A stretch of DNA of 64,000 nucleotides from Saccharum officinarum (taxonomy: Eukaryota; Streptophyta; Magnoliopsida; Poales; Poaceae): positions 9,095,381-9,159,380 of the forward strand of contig CM036221.1 in assembly GCA_020631735.1 (NCBI GenBank), read 5' to 3'. Below are positions 1 to 11,211 of this stretch, piece by piece (position 1 is the stretch's first letter; every line of letters starts with the position of its first letter). Under the pieces are notes generated by a model that was not told the origin of the DNA, searched no databases, and was given only the letters and a program-made list of their open reading frames with translations. Made by a program: the position numbers and the translations under genes.

Positions 1-1903
1 TGGTTTCCTTCGAGAGAAACAGCACTGGAGTTCTTGAACACTCCTTTTCTTGGTATCGTTCCTTCAAGATGATTGTAAGATAGATCTAATTGGCTAAGAA
101 GTTTGAGGTCACCTAGATCTGTTGGGATGGCACCCAGTAAATTGTTGTGTGAAAGATTGAGTATTCTCAAGCTCTTTAGTTGGCCCAAAGCTTCTGGAAT
201 GTTCCCTGTGAACAAGTTTTGGTCCATTTTGATGGTTTCCAACTCTTGACAACGGGTCAAAGTTTGAGGAATCCCTCCAATAATCTGGTTCGATGAAAGA
301 TAAAGTCCATTGAGTTGCTGAAGATTGCCAACCTCCAATGGTAACATGCCCTCCAAATTGTTGAAGGATAGCTCACAGCTGATCATTGAACCTGAAGCAA
401 ATATTTCTTCTGGTATGCTGCCATGAAGATTGTTATAACTAAGATCTAAGATTGAGAGCTGTGGAAGGTTTCCAATGCTAGATGGTATGACACCTTCAAA
501 TTTGTTATTGTCCAGGTAGAGCACTGATAATTGAGTAAGATTCCCAATGGATGATGGGACAGGGCCATTGAAGTGGTTCCCTCGAAGACTCAGTCCTTGC
601 AGTTTTTCATGTCCTCAATCCATTCTTCTACTTTACCAGTAAAACCATTGTAGGCTAAGGAAAACTTTGTCAGATTGTTGAGGTTCGTTATGCTTAAGGG
701 GACTGTCCCTGACATATAGTTGGTTCCCAATAGAAAAGACTGAAGACCAGCAGATAGATTACCGACTGAGTTTGGTAGAACTCCTGCGAGATGATTCGCA
801 TCAAGCGAAAGTGATGCTAGAAAACTGCAGTTGCCCAATGCTCCCAGGAACTCCCAGCTTCTACTGTCATCTGCTTGAAGCTTGTTTGCTTCAAGGTTCA
901 GGCTATACAGCTTGTCAAGCTTACCAAAAGTGGCTGGAATGTAACCAGTGAAATTGTTATTTGGTATATTTATATTTGTCAATCCCGATGCATTGCCTAG
1001 TGATGCTGGGATAGGACCTTCAATAGCATTACCACTGAGCTCAAGAGTTTGCAGATTGGGTAGAGTGTCACCCATGTCAGATGGCAGCATGCCTCCTAGT
1101 GCATTTGAATCCAAGTCCAACTCTTTTAGCAAAGTCAGGTTAAAGAGGGTTATTGGTATTCTACCTGATAGGCTATTGCCCCCGAGGAGAAAGTACATGA
1201 TCTTTGATAATCTCCCAAGTTGGCTTGGAATGCTTCCAACAAGTAGATTGTCAGTAATATGGAGTATTTCAAGGGAACTTAAGTTGCCGAGTGCTTCAGG
1301 GATGGTCCCGGTAAAATTGTTCAGGGAAAGCTCCAGAACAGAGAGACGTGAAAGCAGACCTATTTCTTTGGGAACACTGCCATGTAGGGAGTTCCCATAC
1401 AAGTCAAGCTTTCTAAGTTCAGAGCAATTTGAAATCCCATCAGGGATTATGCCCTGCAAAAGGTTGTTGCTAAGGTCAAGGACTTGCAGCTTGCGCAGAT
1501 GCACGCAGAGAGGCGGTAGCTGCCCAGTTAGGCTGTTTGTGCATAGGTTAAGAGCAACGAGGGATGTCAGATTCCCAAGACATGGCGATATGTGCCCCTC
1601 CAAGCTCTGAGCAAAAAGTTGGAGCGTTGCAACACGCCTTCGTCTTTGTGGGATACTATGATCAGTATCTGGAGTACATGCGACACCCTTCCATCTGCAG
1701 AAGTGGCTGCTTGTGTTCCAGGAGCTCAAGACCCTTGTTGGATCCTTGGTGATTGCCTGCTTGAGATCAAGAAGCGAAAGGAGGTCGCTGTTGTCGTTCG
1801 GCCTCAACACTGCACAATCGCCATTGCTAGCACTGTAAGACAGCAGCAACAAGGCGCACACTACAAACAGTATGTCTACTTTCAAGGACTCCTGTGCACC
1901 CAT
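1..1903 (-). CDS. LRR receptor-like kinase ectodomain (subfamily XII type), partial, one frame break
   Basis: Start codon at 1903 (minus strand). Residues 1 to about 29 form a signal peptide with a Leu/Val-rich core. An LRRNT_2 cap follows at about 38-76 (DLLSLLDLKQAITKDP, then SWNTSSHFCRWKGVAC). After that come leucine-rich repeats of the plant extracellular type (LxxLxLxxNxLxGxIPxxLGNLSSL) with many N-glycosylation sequons. The first frame stops at 590. LRR coding continues in another frame from about 602 to position 1, ending in GVFKNSSAVSLEGN, which in the Xa21/EFR-like family lies just before the cysteine pair and transmembrane segment. The switch falls at a T5 run (603-607) where six would keep frame. 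The kinase domain would lie left of the window. Family role: plasma-membrane pattern-recognition receptor; the ligand cannot be inferred. It may be a live gene with a homopolymer error or a recent pseudogene. Confidence 0.88.
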
Positions 1904-2131
1904 ATGTTACTCTTGGGTTGGTCTGGTACTCTGATTGGTACCTTTTTCTAACCAAACTGTCTGCAAAAGAAAAAGAAAAACAACTGATGATGAATGGCAC
2001 AAACCTAAATTGAATATCTGATGATCCGAATCCGATATATGCATGGAGTGATTTGTTTTGCTTCCTAATGTTCACTAGGAAAAATACTTATGCTTAATCA
2101 GCATATGCAACTATATATGCAAATTGCATCA

Positions 2132-2143
2132 CTATATATATTT
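2132..2143 (-). promoter_or_regulatory. candidate TATA box of the LRR receptor gene
   Basis: An alternating TA run (minus strand reads TATATATAGT) about 230 bp upstream of the LRR start codon is the best TATA-like site in the AT-rich leader. Another TATATA lies at 2112-2118. No initiator or conserved box was recognised. The rest of 1904-2660 holds no gene that I can support. Confidence 0.3.
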
Positions 2144-2388
2144 AGTCTGAAGACATTTGACAAGTTTCGCCAGAAATTAAGAAACAAACAAGGGGAAGTT
2201 AAAGGAAAACGGGCGTGCATGATGTAAAAACGCACCTGGGATAGTATTCGACTTGACGACTTGGCAGATGGGAGATAACCTAGGGTATGAACTTCCTTGA
2301 ACCCCTGGATGGATTATGCTGGAGAATGATGCATGGTGTAGTTGCTTCCACTTCCACCCGTCCTCCGAAGTAATTATAGACTATAACT

Positions 2389-2410
2389 ACACACACACAC
2401 ACACACACAC
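2389..2410. repeat. (AC)11 microsatellite
   Basis: Twenty-two bases of perfect AC dinucleotide repeat in the intergenic region upstream of the LRR gene. A potential length-polymorphic marker. Confidence 0.95.
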
Positions 2411-2671
2411 GTGGATCATTTGTCAATGCATTCACACGAGCCTTTTTGAATCCTTAAAACTAGCAGCAGGCTCACTGACCTACCGTCGATCGACGACCAC
2501 ACAACCGGTATTGTTGTTGGGGGTTGGCGGAGGACTGCGACTGCCAACATGCCGCTTATCCCTCCTCCAAATCAAGAGGTTAGCTATTCACATTTTTCTT
2601 GCTCTGTTTTTACCTAAACAACCAAAACAATCTCCCAATCCATGATTTTTTTTTGAAAGATTGAAAAAACC

Positions 2672-2979
2672 GCATCTCCAACAACTCCTAACCTCACCTC
2701 TCAGTCCTTTGACACTTCGAAAAATTGCCCCCGGCCCGCAGAAAGAATAAGAAGTACGACAGGGTCCTTGATACAAATGTATAAGAGAGGGAAAATATAA
2801 AATAGTTGGTTTGATTTAGAAATTATTCAGAATTCCTAATTTAAAATTATCTTTTATCTTTTAGCAGCGAAAATTTTCGAAACAGTCAGAGGAACCCAAC
2901 AAATATACTCTCAACTTTTTTTAGTCACTTGAAAAACTCATTAAATTACCAAGTCATTTTTAGAAACTATTGGAGATGC
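2672..2979. mobile_element. possible MITE with GCATCTCCAA inverted ends
   Basis: GCATCTCCAACAA at 2672 is mirrored by TATTGGAGATGC ending at 2979, so the ends share the inverted repeat GCATCTCCAA. The roughly 300-bp AT-rich interior has no coding potential. Grass MITEs with GAGCATCTCCAA-type ends are common. I could not define a clean target-site duplication, so superfamily and exact ends are uncertain. Confidence 0.4.
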
Positions 2980-2983
2980 TCTT

Positions 2984-3070
2984 AGTATTAATACTTTTAA
3001 ATATATTTGATCAAATTTAAAAAGATTCAATTCTTTGCTGATATATATTTATTTTGAAAGGGAGGGAGTA
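2984..3070. mobile_element. possible truncated Stowaway-like MITE end
   Basis: The segment ends in GGGAGGGAGTA after an AT-rich stretch. This resembles the CTCCCTCCG-type terminus of grass Stowaway MITEs in reverse orientation, which end at a TA dinucleotide. No matching left terminus was found, so it would be a fragment. From 3071 to about 3500 I see no gene, only short chance open frames. Confidence 0.3.
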
Positions 3071-3534
3071 GCATTTTCTCTATAACACAACTTGAAGCGT
3101 ATCTCATTAAAAAAGACAAGGGAGTAGCAGCATGTACAGTTTGTACACGGCCGTGTGACTGCACATTTTAACCCAACAAAGATGGCCTGCTCCACTAGCA
3201 TAAGGCGCTGCCACGTCGCCCCGAATTCTCTTGACCGTCCGATCCACGATCGTGTGGTCCAGATTTGTTGAATCGGATTCTACCTGGATTAGCTTTCCGT
3301 GCTTCTCGTTGGCTTCTGCAGGTTCTCCTCTGTTTCCCCCGTTTCTCTTCAGAATCTAGACAAACAAATATATACCTCTGCTTCCGCTTCGCCTTCAACA
3401 ACAACAAAAAAGTCGCCTCTCTCCCGATGCTTTTCACCCAAAGCAGCGGTGACGATTTTTTTTATTTTTAATCCTTTTTTAAACTATTTTCATGTTTGAC
3501 CCGCCTGACTTTTTTTTCAAAACTAACCCGTTTG

Positions 3535-3595
3535 GCCGCGCCACCTATACTGGCGCGGCGAAACCGAGCTGCCACGCCATGCATGGTGGCGCGGC
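3535..3595. repeat. two GC-rich hairpins (GCCGCGCCA-N7-TGGCGCGGC type) in the old host element
   Basis: 3535-3559 is a perfect inverted repeat with 9-bp arms and a 7-base loop. 3571-3595 is an imperfect version centred on CCATGCATGG. A third relative sits just beyond the copia insertion at 14642-14666. Once the copia element is removed these belong to one GC-rich terminal or leader region of the older element. Confidence 0.75.
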
Positions 3596-3642
3596 AATGG
3601 CGCCACCGTGGCAGCCAGCCCGGGCCCCGGACGATGATGTGG

Positions 3643-3647
3643 CCCAC
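3643..3647. repeat. target-site duplication of the copia element, left copy (CCCAC)
   Basis: CCCAC directly precedes the TG of the 5' LTR and is repeated directly after the CA of the 3' LTR at 14634-14638. A perfect 5-bp duplication shows that the element is a single complete insertion. Confidence 0.93.
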
Positions 3648-4429
3648 TGAAAGTCCATAGCTTGGTTTTGGCTAATTGATGAAACCTAGGACTAATCTTT
3701 GTATCTAAGTGGATGATTTAGATAAAGGTGGTCATTGCATATGAGACATGACATTGACTCATATGACCAAGATGGTGAAGACCAAGATGAGGCTTGGCTC
3801 GATGGACCGGTTGTGAAGGTGAAGGGCAAGTCGAGGCTTCGAAGCGAAGGACCATGCGATGGTGAAGCTTGAGCAAGACTTAGCGCCGACGGACCGATGC
3901 AACGGTGAAAAGCAAGTGAAGTCAAGGTCGATGGATCGAGACGGTCATGTGATGATATGAAGTGAATCATATCATTTGGAGAAACAAAATGGGCTCAAGG
4001 CAAAGGTATAACCATAGGACCATTTTGTTTTACACTCAAGACACCATAGAGGGTGTGAGTGGTTTAGGATCGATAGCCGAACTATTAAGAGGGGAAGTCT
4101 TATCGGTTATTCGATGCACGGGTGCCACTAGGTGAATTCATGAAGTGCATTGCATGTAGGGCCTAGTGAGCTAATTGAAAACCTTTGAAAATGATTGAGA
4201 AAAAGCTAACACACAAGCACATGGAGATGTACACTTGATGGTGTTGGCACATTTGCAAAGGTGGCGTTGGTCGCGCTGTGGTTTGCGGGTAGAGAGGGGT
4301 TTGGGTTCCTCTCTCCCTCCCGCCGAGCGTGCAAGCGCGGGATTCAGGCGATTTCAGGGAAATGAAATGCCTATTTTCCACTACGCCGAAAGTCGGAAAA
4401 GAAACGGAAGCGAACGGAGGTCACAGAGG

Positions 4430-4945
4430 TGACCGGACGCTGCACCGGACGCGGTCACGGTGTGACCGGACGCGTCCGGTCAGTACAGCGCGGTTTCGGG
4501 CGCGCGGGCTAGGGTTTGCAACCGGCGCGTCCGGTCACTCGCGGGACCGGCGCGTCCGGTCAAGTGCCCAGAAGGAACTGCGGTTCGCAAGGACGATCGG
4601 ACGCGGGGCGCGTCCGGTCACACGCGATCGGACGCGTCCGGTCGTCAAGGGAGCTTACTGGACTCCGATCGGACGCTGGCACTGTCGCGTCCGGTCGTTG
4701 CGTCGTGGGCGCGTAGGTCAGTGCGATCGGCGCGTCCGGTCGTTCGACAGGCGCGTCCGGTCATCGGGACCGGCGCGTCCGGTCGGTTGAGCAGCGCGTC
4801 CGGTCATAGCGTTTGACCGTTGGGGCGCAGTGACCGTTGGAGGGTCTAACGGTCGCATTTGAAATTTGAGGGACACGTGGACGTCGCAGGACGACCGGAC
4901 GCGGTTGAGCGCGTCCGGTCAGTTTCGACCGGTGCGTCCGGTCGT
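4430..4945. repeat. CG-rich palindrome array in LTR U3 (12 copies of CGTCCGGTC)
   Basis: I count twelve CGTCCGGTC copies plus several inverted GACCGGACG copies. At 4464-4481 the two join into a perfect 18-bp palindrome, GACCGGACGCGTCCGGTC. The array ends about 50 bp upstream of the TATA box, in the enhancer position of the LTR. The 3' LTR retains all twelve copies. Sireviruses are known for palindromic LTR regulatory regions; any role for this motif is inference. Confidence 0.85.
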
Positions 4946-4996
4946 CCCAAAAAAATGGTCAGTGGAGTGGCAACGGCTCTATTTGTTTGGGGTGCT

Positions 4997-5004
4997 TATA
5001 AATA
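4997..5004 (+). promoter_or_regulatory. LTR TATA box (TATAAATA)
   Basis: TATAAATA follows the CG-rich array and precedes a region consistent with the LTR transcription start. It is unchanged in the 3' LTR at 13707-13714 and in the other contigs at 30481-30488 and 47820-47827. Confidence 0.7.
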
Positions 5005-5924
5005 CTCGTTAGCCGGCCCTTGGGGAGGTTTCTTGGATTTTCTAACACTCTTGTGCATCCTTTGAGCTAGAGCTACTCCTCCCACTCATCTCTCTTGCTT
5101 GGTTGCAAATCAAAAGTGAGATTGAGTGATCCCAAAGTGCATTGCATAGCTTGAGGGCATCTAGTGGCACTTGTGGGTGGTTTAGCCGGTGGATTTCTTG
5201 TTACTCTTGGAGAATACCGCTCCTAGCCGGCTTGGAGATTGTTGGAGGCGTTGGCAAGAGAAGGTGATTGTTCTTGGCCACCTCCGGTTGTTTGTAAGAG
5301 GTTCTTGTGCTTTTCTCGGCGGGACGCCAAAAGCAACTCTATTGGATTGCGCGTGTCATTGAGTTACCTCACTTGAGAGTGGTGTCTTGCGGTGCCTTGC
5401 GGGGCATGCCTTGAGGGGCAAGTGACTTGAGGGTCACACCGAGGAACCATCTAAGTGTTGGTCGACACAACCGGTGACGTAGCTTGTCGGTGCACAAGTG
5501 AACACCGGGTGAACAAAAATATTGTGTCTCTTGTCTCCCGGTGATTGGTCTACATATTGTGTTGTTGTCAATATTAATTGATTGTATATCATCTTGGTGA
5601 TTGGCAACATCTTCATTCCACCGTCGGTATAAGATTCACAATCCTTTCTCTCGCATTTACTTTTACTAGATTATCTTGTGTAGCTCTAGTGGTAGCCTTT
5701 TCTAGTAGTTGTTAGCTTGCTCACTAGTGTAAGTTAGCGACTTAGCACTTGTGTGAACTAGAGATCATAATCTACTAGACTTGTGGATAGGAGGCTTGCA
5801 TCACAACCTTTGGCTAAGCAAAACTCGCTTTACGCCGTTTGTTATTCTAACAAGTTTGCTTAGTGGTGCTTGTAGAATTTTTATAGGCTATTCACCCCCC
5901 TCTAGCCATCTAGGACCTTACAAG

Positions 5925-5937
5925 TGGTATCGGAGCC
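5925..5937 (+). promoter_or_regulatory. copia primer-binding site (initiator Met-tRNA type)
   Basis: TGGTATCGGAGCC begins two bases after the 5' LTR. It matches the usual plant copia site TGGTATCAGAGCC except for one A-to-G change, which still allows a G-U pair with the tRNA. Confidence 0.88.
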
Positions 5938-5982
5938 GTGGTCACCGTTTTAATCAAGGCTTAACATCCTTCGGTGTGAAAA

Positions 5983-8000
5983 ATGGCTCAAATTGTGTTC
6001 AATCATGTTGGGGGCAAGCCACCGTTCTTTGATGGTGTTAGTTCTTTTACTCATTGGAAGAGAAAGATGACAATGTACCTTGGTTCTATTCATGAGAGAG
6101 TATTGCAAGTCACCGAGAATGATTTTGCTATCATTGATCCCAATCATCTCACCGATGAAGATAGAGCAAATAGAACATGCAATAGAATGGCTCTCAATAC
6201 ACTCTACAATGGTATTGACACAAAAGTGTTTGAGGGCATCAAAGATTTGGAATTGGCTAGTGAAGTATGGACAAGGTTGAGTGAGACATATGAAGGCACT
6301 AAGGTTGTGAAGAGTGCCAAGCTATATGGGCTCAAGAGTGAGTTTGAGAACTTCAAGAAAAAGGATGATGAAACAATCATTGAAATGTTTCATAGATTGC
6401 AAGTGATAGTCAATGATCTCAAGAGCTTAGGGCACAAAACTCAAGATCAAGATTTTTGTCACAAGTTCTTATTGAGCTTACCTAGAAGATTCAAGATGTT
6501 GATCATGATGTTGCAAAGAGATGGGCTTGAAACAATGAAGCCTAATGATTTGCTTGGTGAAGTATTGACCTATGACAAATATGATCAAGATGTTGATGAC
6601 AAGGAAAAGGTGGAAGATGAGAAGAAGAAGACCGTGGCATTCAAGGCCACCTCCTCCAAGGGCAAAGCTACCATCATTGAAGAAGAAGAAGACAACAATG
6701 AAGATGGGGAATTTGAAATTGATGATGAGGCACTTGCTCTTGTAGTCAAGAAGATGGGTCACATGTTCATCAAGAAAAGAGGCTTTAAGAAAAGAAATGA
6801 GCAACAAAGAAAGTGCTTCAATTGTGATAGCACCGAGCACCTTCAAGCGGAATATCCTTATGATAAGAAGAAGAACAAAAAGGACAAGTTTGAAAAGAAG
6901 AAGAGAGAGGCCAAGATGACATTTAAGAAAGGCAAAAATGGTGCCTATGTGATCACTTGGGAAAGTGATGATAATGAAGAAGAAGAAGAATCATCCAACA
7001 AGGCTTTTGCTTCCATTGCTATCAACAAGAAGCCATCACTATTTGATTCATCCTCTTCATGTTTCATGGCTAAAGAAGCTAAGGTATTATATGATGAGAG
7101 TGATGATGAAAGTGAAATGGAATATGCTCATGATAGTGATAATGATAATGAAAATGATGATGATGAACCAACTAAAGAACAACTATATGACTTGATACAA
7201 CAAACTAGAGACATAGCTATTGCCAAGAACAAGGAGTGTAAGAAGCTTTCAATGAAAGTAGCAATACTTGAGAATGTTCTTAGTGAGCTTAAGACCACTC
7301 ATGAGAGTCTAGTGGAAGACCATGAGGATCTTGGTAAGGCTCATTTCAAGCTTGAAAAGGCTCACTCATTGCTACTTGAGCAACAAGAAAAGAAGGAGGT
7401 TGTTGTATCATGTGATATAGGTGTTACATGTGATATAATTGATGAATCCTTTAATGAACCTATCATCATGTCAAATGCTAACCCTCATCCACCACCACCA
7501 ACTCTACCTCTACTACTAGTGATGGTTTTACTTGTGATACCTCACTAATGGTTGAGAATGAGACTCTTAAGAGAGAGGTGGATGAGCTCACTCACGCCCT
7601 AGGCAAGGCCTATAGTGGTGAGGCCCGCTTGCTTAAGTGCTTGGGTAGCCAAAGGTTCTCTCTTAACAAAGAGGGATTGGGCTACAACCCCAAGAAAGGC
7701 AAGTCGGCCTTTGTAACTCCAAAGCCTAACTTTGTGAAGGACAATGGTCGGTTTTGCAATAGATGCAAGCAAGTTGGGCACCTAGAGCATAATTGCAATA
7801 AAAAGAACCAAAGCAAGAACTTTGTTAATGCTATACCTTTTGATTCTTGCTATGTGCTTACCAAGGGTGTGAAGGGTGTGCAAGCTAAGTTTGTTGGTAC
7901 ACCAATTGTGGGCCCAAAGAAGAAGGCTATTTGGGTACCAAAGAGCTTAGTTACTAACCTACAAGGACCCAAGCAAAAATGGGTACCTAAGCTTCATTGA
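5983..8000 (+). pseudogene. gag: copia Gag polyprotein, two-part frame (break near 7490)
   Basis: Start ATG at 5983, 60 bp after the LTR. The first frame (5983-7548, 521 aa) has a copia Gag/UBN2-type domain (LYGLKSEFENFKKKDDETIIEMFHRL), a zinc knuckle at about 6814-6855, a basic stretch, then an acidic and coiled-coil tail. The second frame (7548-8000) begins in an overlapping TAATG stop-start and carries an intact knuckle, CX2CX4HX4C, at about 7755-7797. Coding quality switches frame within the CCA tract 7486-7500, so this is probably one Gag broken by an indel. All three contigs carry a frame break here. In the first knuckle the final Cys is replaced by Tyr (HLQAEY), also in every contig. 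Gag would form the virus-like particle. Confidence 0.8.
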
Positions 8001-8011
8001 TTTGCTTGTAG

Positions 8012-11000
8012 GTCAATTACAAAGCCGGAGGAAGGCATTGGATTATTGATAGTGGGTGCACTCAACACATGACCGGTACATCAAGAATGTTTGATTCATT
8101 CAATGACAATGATAGTGGTGTTGATTCTATCACATTTGGCAATAACAAGAAAGGCAAGGTTATTGGCTTAGACAAGATTGCAATATCAAATGATATGAGT
8201 ATCTCCAATGTGTTGCTAGTTGAAAGTTTGGATTTCAATCTTCTATCCGTGGCACAAATATGTGATCTAGGCTACAAATGCATCTTTGGGGTTGATGATG
8301 TGGAAGTTATTAGTGTGGATGGTTCAAATGTGGCATTCAAGGGCTTTAGATATGAGAATCTCTACCTAGTTGACTTCAATGCTAGAGAAACTTCTTTGAC
8401 AACTTGCTTAGTCTCCAAATCAAGCATGGGTTGGCTTTGGCATAGAAGGCTTGGTCATGTTGGCATGAAACAATTGAAGAAGCTTACAACTCACAATCTT
8501 GTCAATGGTTTGAAAGATGTTGAATTTGAGAAGAATAAGCTTTGTAGTGCATGTCAAGCCGGGAAGCAAGTTGGAAGCTCACATCCAAAGAAGAGTACAA
8601 TGAGCACATGCAAAGCATTTGAGTTGATGCACATGGATCTATTTGGACCAACAACATATACAAGCATAGGCGGTAACAAGTATGGCTTTGTCATAGTGGA
8701 TGACTTCACAAGATTCACATGGGTATTCTTTCTTAGTGACAAAAGTGAAGTGTTTGACACCTTCAAGACATTTCTCACTAGAGTTCACAATGAGTTTGAG
8801 ATTAGAATCAAGAAAGTGAGAAGTGACAATGGAAGTGAGTTCAAGAATACAAGAATTGAAGAACTTTGTGATCATTATGGTATTGGACATCAATTCTCGG
8901 CCAAGTACACTCCACAATCAAATGGCCTAGTTGAGAGGAAGAATAGAACATTGCTTGATATGGCTAGATCAATGCTTCATGAGTACAATGTTAGTCAATC
9001 ATTTTGGGATGAAGCAATCAATACCGCTTGCTACTACATCAATAGACTATATTGTCATCCATTGCTAGAGAAGACTCCATATGAGTTACTTCATGGAAGA
9101 AAGCCCAATATTTCTTACTTTAGGGTGTTTGGTTGCAAATGCTATATCTTGAAGAAGGGCACTAGATTGGGGAAGTTTGACAAAAGATGTGATGAGGGGT
9201 TCCTACTTGGTTATTCAACTACAAGCAAAGCTTATAGAGTTTGGAACAACTCAAGTGGCATTCTAGAAGAAGTCCATGATGTGCAATTTGATGAAACCAA
9301 TGGGTCACAAGATGAAGAAGAGAATCTAGATGATGTTGGTGGAACTCAATTGGTGGAAGCAATGAAGAACATGGACATTGGGGACATTAGAGCAAAGCAA
9401 GTAATTGATATTCAAGATGATGATAAAGATCAAGTGCTCAATTCACCATTCAAGCTAGTTAGTGACTCTCAAGTGCAAAATTATGGTGCTAGTTCTTCTC
9501 ATCAAGATACATCAAGTGATCAACCAAGCTCAAGCAATCAAGTGCAAGTACTCCAACCACAACATGTTGCAAAAGATCACCCTATTGATAGTGTTATTGG
9601 TGATATTAGAAGTGGTGTGCAAACAAGATCAAGATTGACTATGTTTTGTGAGCATGCATCATTTGTGTCAACCATAGAACCAAATAAGATAGAAGAAGCT
9701 TTGAGGGATGCCGATTGGATCATGGCTATGCAAGAAGAGCTTAACAATTTCACAAGAAATGATGTTTGGGAGATGGTAGAAAGGCCAAATGACTACAATA
9801 TGATTGGAACCAAGTGGGTGTTTAAAAACAAGCAAGATCAAGATGGCATTGTAGTGAGAAACAAAGCAAGACTAGTTGCTCAAGGTTACACTCAAGTTGA
9901 AGGTCTTGATTATGATGAGACATATGCTCCCGTGGCAAGATTGGAGGCAATAAGGATTCTATTGGCTTATGCTTGTGCACACAATATCATACTATATCAA
10001 ATGGATGTCAAAAGTGCATTTCTCAATGGGATCATCAATGAGTTTGTATTTGTTGAGCAACCGCCCGGATTTGAAGATGACAACAAACCCAACCATGTCT
10101 ACAAGTTGAAGAAGGCTTTATATGGCTTAAAGCAAGCACCTAGAGCATGGTATGAGAGGCTAAGGGATTTCCTTCTCTCTAAGGGATTCAAAATGGGCAA
10201 GGTTGATACTACTCTATTCACCAAGAAGATTGGAAATGATCTATTCATAGTGCAAATATATGTTGATGACATCATCTTCGGATCAACCGATCAAGCTTAT
10301 TGTAAAGAATTTGGTGCTATGATGGCCAAAGAGTTTGAAATGTCTATGATTGGTGAACTTAGTTACTTCCTTGGTCTCCAAGTCAAGCAATTGAAGAATG
10401 GAACATTTGTGAGTCAAGGGGAATACATAAGGGACATGTTGAAGAAGTTTGGAATGCAAGATGAAAGCAAATTTCAACTCCAATGGGCACAAATGGTAAT
10501 TTGGATAGTGATCTTGATGGCAAAATGGTGAATCAAAAGGAATATCGGTCTTTGATTGGAAGTCTACTCTATGTCACCGCATCAAGGCCGGATGTCATGT
10601 TTAGTGTTTGCATGTGTGCTAGATATCAAGCCTCACCTAGAGAAAGTCATCTCACGGCGGTAAAAAGAATATTGAGGTACTTGAAGCAAACAAGAAATGT
10701 TGGACTATGGTATCCCAAGGGGTCAAAGTTTGAATTGATTGGATATTCGGACTCCGACTATGGGGGTTGCAAGATCAATAGGAAAAGCACAAGTGGCACA
10801 TGTCAATTACTTGGAAGATCACTTGTGTCATGGTCCTCAAAGAAACAAAATAGTGTGGCAATCTCTACCGCCGAAGCCGAATATGTGAGTGCGGGGAGTT
10901 GTTGTGCACAATTGCTATGGATGAAATCAACTTTGAAGGATTATGGCCTCAACTTCAAGAATGTGCCGTTGCTATGTGATAATGAGAGTGCAATCAAGAT

Positions 11001-11211
11001 GATACAAAACCCAGTTCAACATGGAAGAACAAAGCATATTGACATAAGACATCATTTCATTAGAGATCATCAACAAAAGGGAGATATTACCATTGAAAGT
11101 GTTGGCACCAATGATCAACTTGTCGATATTCTCACTAAGCCACTTGATGAAAAGAGGTTTTACAAGCTAAGGAATGAATTGAACATTCTTGATTTCTCAA
11201 ACATGAGTTGA
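8012..11211 (+). pseudogene. pol: copia Pol: protease, integrase, reverse transcriptase, RNase H; one frame break near 10463
   Basis: The frame opens after a TAG at 8009-8011; the first ATG is at 8069. Protease motif HWIIDSGCTQHMTG has its catalytic Asp at 8048. Next come the pre-integrase zinc region (LWHRRLGH) and the integrase core with D (8635), D (about 8825) and E (about 8933) in the context NGLVERKNR. RVT_2 reverse transcriptase has WVFKNK, GYTQVEGLDYDETYAPV and YVDD at 10259-10270. RNase H has SDSDYGG, STAEAEY, DNESA and TKHIDIRHHF. A 1-base loss near 10463 (GATGAAAGC against GATGCAAAG elsewhere) ends the first frame at 10531; coding resumes to 11211. The other contigs are intact at this point and broken elsewhere, so this break may be a consensus error. 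Confidence 0.9.

Larger units (their letters stand above)
3648..5922 (+). repeat. 5' LTR of the copia/Sirevirus element
   Basis: Starts TGAAAGTCC and ends CTTACA. It contains the CG-rich CGTCCGGTC array (about 4430-4945), a TATA box at 4997-5004, and a downstream R/U5-like region. Its partner is 12358-14633. The open frames inside (for example 4329-4790) are products of the CG-rich array, not genes. Confidence 0.95.

Noticed and set aside
948..1610. 220-residue plus-strand frame opposite the LRR gene
   Set aside because: It is the antisense shadow of a leucine-rich repeat coding region and has no independent signal.
4329..4790. Arg-rich 153-residue frame in the copia LTR
   Set aside because: It is made of the CGTCCGGTC repeat, repeated in each LTR; no start context, domain or codon bias.
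4430..4945. CRISPR-like array
   Set aside because: Repeats are 9-18 bp with irregular spacing inside a plant LTR; there are no regular spacers and no cas genes.
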